A stretch of DNA of 8,104 nucleotides, from NCBI GenBank assembly GCA_902495025.1, contig CABUWB010000078.1:1-8104 (forward strand). The letters run 5' to 3'. The notes below the pieces were generated by a model. That model saw only the letters and a program-made list of their open reading frames with translations, had not been told where the DNA came from and did not search any database. Both the position numbers and the translations under genes were made by a program. The DNA is from an uncultured Eubacteriales bacterium. Lineage in GTDB: Bacteria > Bacillota > Clostridia > Lachnospirales > CAG-274. Below, piece after piece: positions 5,617-8,104 of this stretch. Numbering within the stretch: the first letter of the stretch is position 1; each line of letters begins with the position of its first letter.

Positions 5617-6108
5617 TCACTCATTGTGCATAAGAATATCCCCAACCTGTGCATTTGCCGCCTTAACCAAATCCTCGGGTGACAAAATAAGCTGCATGCC
5701 TATCTTGCCCGCACTTACCATAATTTTATCAAAGTCCATTGCGCTCTCATGTATAACTGTAGGATACTGCTTTTTCATACCTATTGAGGTACAGCCGCCC
5801 CTTATGTAGCCTGTAACCTTGTTAATATCCTTTACGTGTATCATCTCAACGGATTTTTCACCCACTATTTTGGCACACTTTTTAAAATCCAGCTCCTCGG
5901 CAACAGGCAGCACAAATACAAAGTAACCGCCGCTTTTACCCTGCGTAACAAGGGTTTTAAAGGTCTGCTCGGGGTTCTGGTTCAGCTTTTTTGCAACGCT
6001 TATTCCGTCAATAAACTCATCACACTCATAGGTTTTAACCTCATAGTCAATCTTCATTGTATCAAGTATACGCATAGCGTTTGTTTTAATGTTTTTATCC
6101 TTTGCCAT
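5617..6108 (-). CDS. ybaK: YbaK/EbsC-family aminoacyl-tRNA deacylase
   Basis: A 163-aa single-domain trans-editing protein of the YbaK/EbsC group. Characterised members hydrolyse Cys-tRNA(Pro), a product of prolyl-tRNA synthetase misacylation, in the cytoplasm. The N-terminus AMRILDTMKIDYEVKTYE is typical. The conserved lysine in TFKTLV is Lys51, matching the catalytic lysine of YbaK. The segment GYIRGGCTSIGMKK (100-113) corresponds to the GGxSPxGxKK region, with TS in place of SP. VSAGKIGMQLILSPEDL (131-147) matches the conserved C-terminal strand. The start at 6108 is set by AAGGAG 7 bases upstream; an 11-residue extension to 6141 would run into the preceding gene. It begins 14 bases after the M20 gene ends and is the last gene of that operon. 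The exact tRNA specificity cannot be read from sequence. Confidence 0.9.
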   Translation of the reverse strand: MAKDKNIKTNAMRILDTMKIDYEVKTYECDEFIDGISVAKKLNQNPEQTFKTLVTQGKSGGYFVFVLPVAEELDFKKCAKIVGEKSVEMIHVKDINKVTGYIRGGCTSIGMKKQYPTVIHESAMDFDKIMVSAGKIGMQLILSPEDLVKAANAQVGDILMHNE

Positions 6109-6122
6109 TTTAAATCTCCTTT

Positions 6123-7214
6123 TTATGTGTTTGCAAGACAAACAAGCAGTTTAACCGCCCTTTTCAGTATTTCATCGGGAAAGTCATACTGCATGGTATG
6201 CAGGGCGGGATAATTTTCACCGTCGCCTATGCCAAAAAAGCAGCCATCAAGCTCTCTTGTATAATAGCCGAAATCCTCCGACCAGCGGAAAGGCTCATCA
6301 GGCTTTATGTATTTAAAATTATTTTCAATGCAGACCTGTTCAAGGGTATGCACAGCATTTAAGCTGTTTTCGGCAGGCGGAAACACATCACTGTATAATA
6401 TGCTGCATTTAAGCAAATTTGTTTCGGCACACTGCCTTACAAAGTCCTCAAGCTCCGCTTTGGCAGCCTCATATTCGTCGTTATGCTCGCCACGCAGGGT
6501 AAGCATAACCTTACCGCTGTATGCCGCAATGCCAAAATCACTGCCGCCGCAGTCAATACCTATTACGGTACAGTGCAGAAGTCCCCTTGTATTTCTTTCA
6601 TTCAGAGTACGCACAAAGGAGAGTATACTCTCTATTGTATCGGCAGGACTTACACCGTACTCGGGATATGCCGCATGAGCTGATGTTCCCTCCAACTCAA
6701 CAATAATACCGCACGAGCCGCAGCAGAAGGTACCCTCACGCATAAGTACGCTGCCACGCTCAAAGCCGGGGATATTATGCCAGCCGTACACCCTGCTTAC
6801 GCCAAGGCGCTTTAAAATTGCAGCGGCACACTCACCGCCTGCGCCGATTTCCTCACCTTTTTGAAAGATAAAAACGACATTGTTTTTACAGCCGTTTCTT
6901 GTAAGCTCCGCCATAGCGCCGCATAATGCCGCAGTATGACCGTCGTGGCCACAGCGGTGCGACACATGAGAATTTTGGGAACGGTACTCACCCTCACTCT
7001 CTGCTATGGGCAGAGCGTCAATATCGGCACGCAGTGCGACGGTTTTTTCCGCACCCGTATCGTAAATGGCATAAACACAGCCGTCCTCCTCAACAGGTGT
7101 AAGCGGCGTATTTGTGCGTATAAAGTCCGATATTATTTTTCTTGTATTGTCCTCATGCAGGGACAGCTCCGCATTTTGGTGCAGCAGATGACGCAACCCG
7201 ATTACTTTATCCAT
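6123..7214 (-). CDS. M20-family zinc amidohydrolase (M20D-like)
   Basis: A 363-aa metallo-amidohydrolase of the group that includes N-acyl-amino-acid, hippurate and N-acetyl-diaminopimelate hydrolases; it should release an amino acid from an N-acyl or aminoacyl conjugate. Using the 7214 start, visible motifs are RADIDALPI (62-70), RCGHDGH with metal ligands Cys88 and His90 (87-93), the catalytic/metal pair Glu121-Glu122 in QKGEE, His146 in YGWHN, His180 in TSAHAAYP of the lid/dimerisation domain (about 165-275), SEDF, and ALHTMQYDFPDE with ligand His339. No signal peptide is visible, so it is cytoplasmic. AAAGGAA at 7223-7229 lies 8 bases before the 7214 ATG. An alternative ATG at 7256 overlaps the upstream gene and has a poor ribosome site. 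It carries 15 cysteines, including a CCGSC cluster. The substrate is unknown. Confidence 0.9.
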   Translation of the reverse strand: MDKVIGLRHLLHQNAELSLHEDNTRKIISDFIRTNTPLTPVEEDGCVYAIYDTGAEKTVALRADIDALPIAESEGEYRSQNSHVSHRCGHDGHTAALCGAMAELTRNGCKNNVVFIFQKGEEIGAGGECAAAILKRLGVSRVYGWHNIPGFERGSVLMREGTFCCGSCGIIVELEGTSAHAAYPEYGVSPADTIESILSFVRTLNERNTRGLLHCTVIGIDCGGSDFGIAAYSGKVMLTLRGEHNDEYEAAKAELEDFVRQCAETNLLKCSILYSDVFPPAENSLNAVHTLEQVCIENNFKYIKPDEPFRWSEDFGYYTRELDGCFFGIGDGENYPALHTMQYDFPDEILKRAVKLLVCLANT

Positions 7215-7222
7215 AGTATCAT

Positions 7223-7229
7223 TTCCTTT
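7223..7229 (-). promoter_or_regulatory. Ribosome binding site deciding the M20 start
   Basis: AAAGGAA on the minus strand lies in the 16-base gap after the HD-gene stop and 8 bases before the ATG at 7214. It supports the shorter M20 protein over the start at 7256. Confidence 0.65.
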
Positions 7230-7230
7230 A

Positions 7231-7890
7231 TCACAGCAGCTTTTGTCCGTTGACATACAGCCTGAACCTTAAATTAATTCTCTCTGCCGCTTTTTTGCAC
7301 AAAATCATTCTGCCCATAAAAATTTCAAAGTAGTCCATAACGGAGCAGAACTCTGTATCAATATAGAGCTGCAAATGCACCTCGGTTTTCTCTTCATTAA
7401 TTACAAGGTCGCTCTTTTTAACCGAATAATTTACCCTGTCGTGAATATCAAAGGTAGCAAAATCGGTATTTCTTACCCTGCTGCAGCGCACATCACTTTT
7501 ATCGGCAAGTATAAGCGCCGCAGATACAGGGTTAAGCGGTACTGCCGTACCCTCGTCGTGATTGCCTATGGCACATATTACATCCGCAATATCAACAGGG
7601 TCAGCGCCCATGTGGTCAAGTATGCGGAATGCCATTACAGCGCCGCTCTGTGCGTGGTCCATTCTGTTTATGACATTGCCTATATCGTGCAGATAGCCTG
7701 CAACACGCACAAGCTCCACCTCACGCTCGCTGTATCCCATGGTTTTTAAAAGCATTGCTGCCGTTTCCGCAACCTTGGTTACGTGTGCAAAGCTGTGCTC
7801 CGTATAGCCGAGCGAGCTAAGGCACTCGTCCGCCTTTTGTATGTATGCCTGCACCTCGGCATTATTTTTTACATCATTAAAAGTTATCAA
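7231..7890 (-). CDS. HD-domain phosphohydrolase, substrate unknown
   Basis: A 219-aa cytoplasmic protein with an HD metal-dependent phosphohydrolase domain over roughly residues 30-135. Ligand candidates are His36 (SFAHV), the His68-Asp69 pair (GYLHDIG), His79 (DHAQSG), His111 (GNHDEG) and Asp130 (LADKSD). This is the full H...HD...H...H...D set of the superfamily, so the enzyme should be active. HD proteins cleave phosphate from nucleotides, cyclic dinucleotides or related esters; nothing here fixes the substrate. Residues about 135-219 are less conserved and include FATFDIHDRVNYSV. Translation starts at TTG, with GAGG (7899-7902) 8 bases upstream. The TTG shares the bases TTGA with the stop of the preceding gene, an arrangement typical of translational coupling. 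No in-frame ATG lies nearby. It precedes the M20 gene by 16 bases. Confidence 0.85.
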   Translation of the reverse strand: MITFNDVKNNAEVQAYIQKADECLSSLGYTEHSFAHVTKVAETAAMLLKTMGYSEREVELVRVAGYLHDIGNVINRMDHAQSGAVMAFRILDHMGADPVDIADVICAIGNHDEGTAVPLNPVSAALILADKSDVRCSRVRNTDFATFDIHDRVNYSVKKSDLVINEEKTEVHLQLYIDTEFCSVMDYFEIFMGRMILCKKAAERINLRFRLYVNGQKLL

Positions 7891-8104
7891 TCAGTACACC
7901 TCATTTTTATATCATTTGTGGCTTTCTGCGCCCCTGCATAAATCACCTCGGGGCTGTCGCCAATATAGAAAAGACCGTTCATATAAACAACATTTCCGTT
8001 TATCATGGTCATTTTAACATTCTTTTTTGAGCCGCTGTAAACAATATTTTTTACAATATCGTTTTCGGGCTGCATATTTGGCTGCTTTAAATCAAGCATA
8101 ATTA
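7887..8104 (-). CDS. mtaD: C-terminal end of a probable MTA/SAH deaminase (partial)
   Basis: Only the last 71 or so codons are in the window; the gene continues beyond the right edge, since the frame stays open from 8104. The visible end reads I-M-L-D-L-K-Q-P-N-M-Q-P followed by DIVKNIVYSG and VKMTMINGNVVYMNG. This is the characteristic tail of the amidohydrolase group that includes 5'-methylthioadenosine/S-adenosylhomocysteine deaminase and TrzA/AtzB-type deaminases. These enzymes remove the 6-amino group of adenosine thioethers, giving inosyl products. The metal-binding residues lie outside the window, so the exact substrate is inferred from the tail alone. An internal ATG at 8099 is not the start, because similarity extends past it. 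Its stop overlaps the next gene by 4 bases. Confidence 0.8.
   Translation of the reverse strand, partial: IMLDLKQPNMQPENDIVKNIVYSGSKKNVKMTMINGNVVYMNGLFYIGDSPEVIYAGAQKATNDIKMRCTD
7899..7902 (-). promoter_or_regulatory. Ribosome binding site for the HD-gene TTG start
   Basis: GAGG (followed by TG) on the minus strand, inside the end of mtaD, lies 8 bases before the TTG at 7890 that overlaps the mtaD stop. It supports the TTG as the initiation codon. Confidence 0.65.

Noticed and set aside
6307..7253. Plus-strand open frames antisense to the M20 gene
   Set aside because: They overlap a gene with intact catalytic motifs, and their translations have no recognisable features.
1..8104. CRISPR arrays, tRNA or rRNA genes, insertion sequences, toxin-antitoxin or defence genes
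   Set aside because: I saw no regularly spaced repeats, cloverleaf sequences, transposase motifs or small toxin-like gene pairs; coding density and functions are those of a housekeeping region.

Overview
The window looks like ordinary chromosomal housekeeping DNA from a low-to-mid GC Gram-positive anaerobe, most likely a Clostridia member (Oscillospiraceae/Lachnospiraceae-like). The evidence is strong GGAGG ribosome sites before nearly every gene, near-consensus SigA promoters with 17-base spacers, two TTG starts, the non-mevalonate isoprenoid gene ispE, a Firmicutes-type DUF1189 membrane protein, and a clostridial-type short SerA. The taxonomic call is inference. All genes but one (ispE) are on the minus strand.

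From left to right: positions 1-68 hold a GC-richer, repeat-like palindromic segment, followed by the probable terminator of serA. The serine biosynthesis unit serC-serA occupies about 182-2468 on the minus strand. It has a textbook promoter at 2593-2621, a leader of roughly 117 bases with two hairpins and a possible 12-codon upstream frame, and a hairpin between the two genes. Upstream of it on the same strand is an AIR-synthase-family (HypE/ThiL-like) gene at 2683-3684 of unassigned function. It shares a back-to-back promoter region with ispE (3808-4686, plus strand). A bidirectional terminator at about 4692-4733 separates ispE from a convergent DUF1189 membrane protein gene (4732-5523), whose own promoter overlaps a perfect 18-base inverted repeat.

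The right part is a compact minus-strand operon entering from beyond the right edge: the 3' end of a probable mtaD (methylthioadenosine/S-adenosylhomocysteine deaminase), an HD-domain phosphohydrolase overlapping it by 4 bases, an M20 zinc amidohydrolase 16 bases later, and a YbaK/EbsC aminoacyl-tRNA deacylase 14 bases after that.

SerC and SerA catalyse two of the three steps from 3-phosphoglycerate to serine; the phosphatase is not in the window. The four right-hand genes share transcription but no established pathway; a link to nucleoside or thioether turnover is only a suggestion. I saw no mobile element, CRISPR array, RNA gene, prophage or defence system, and I do not think a dramatic new system is present. 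The points most worth a second look are the serC leader, the unusual SerA regulatory tail and Glu-to-Asp change, the unassigned AIR-synthase-like protein, the inverted repeat over the DUF1189 promoter, and the mtaD-HD-M20-ybaK cluster.
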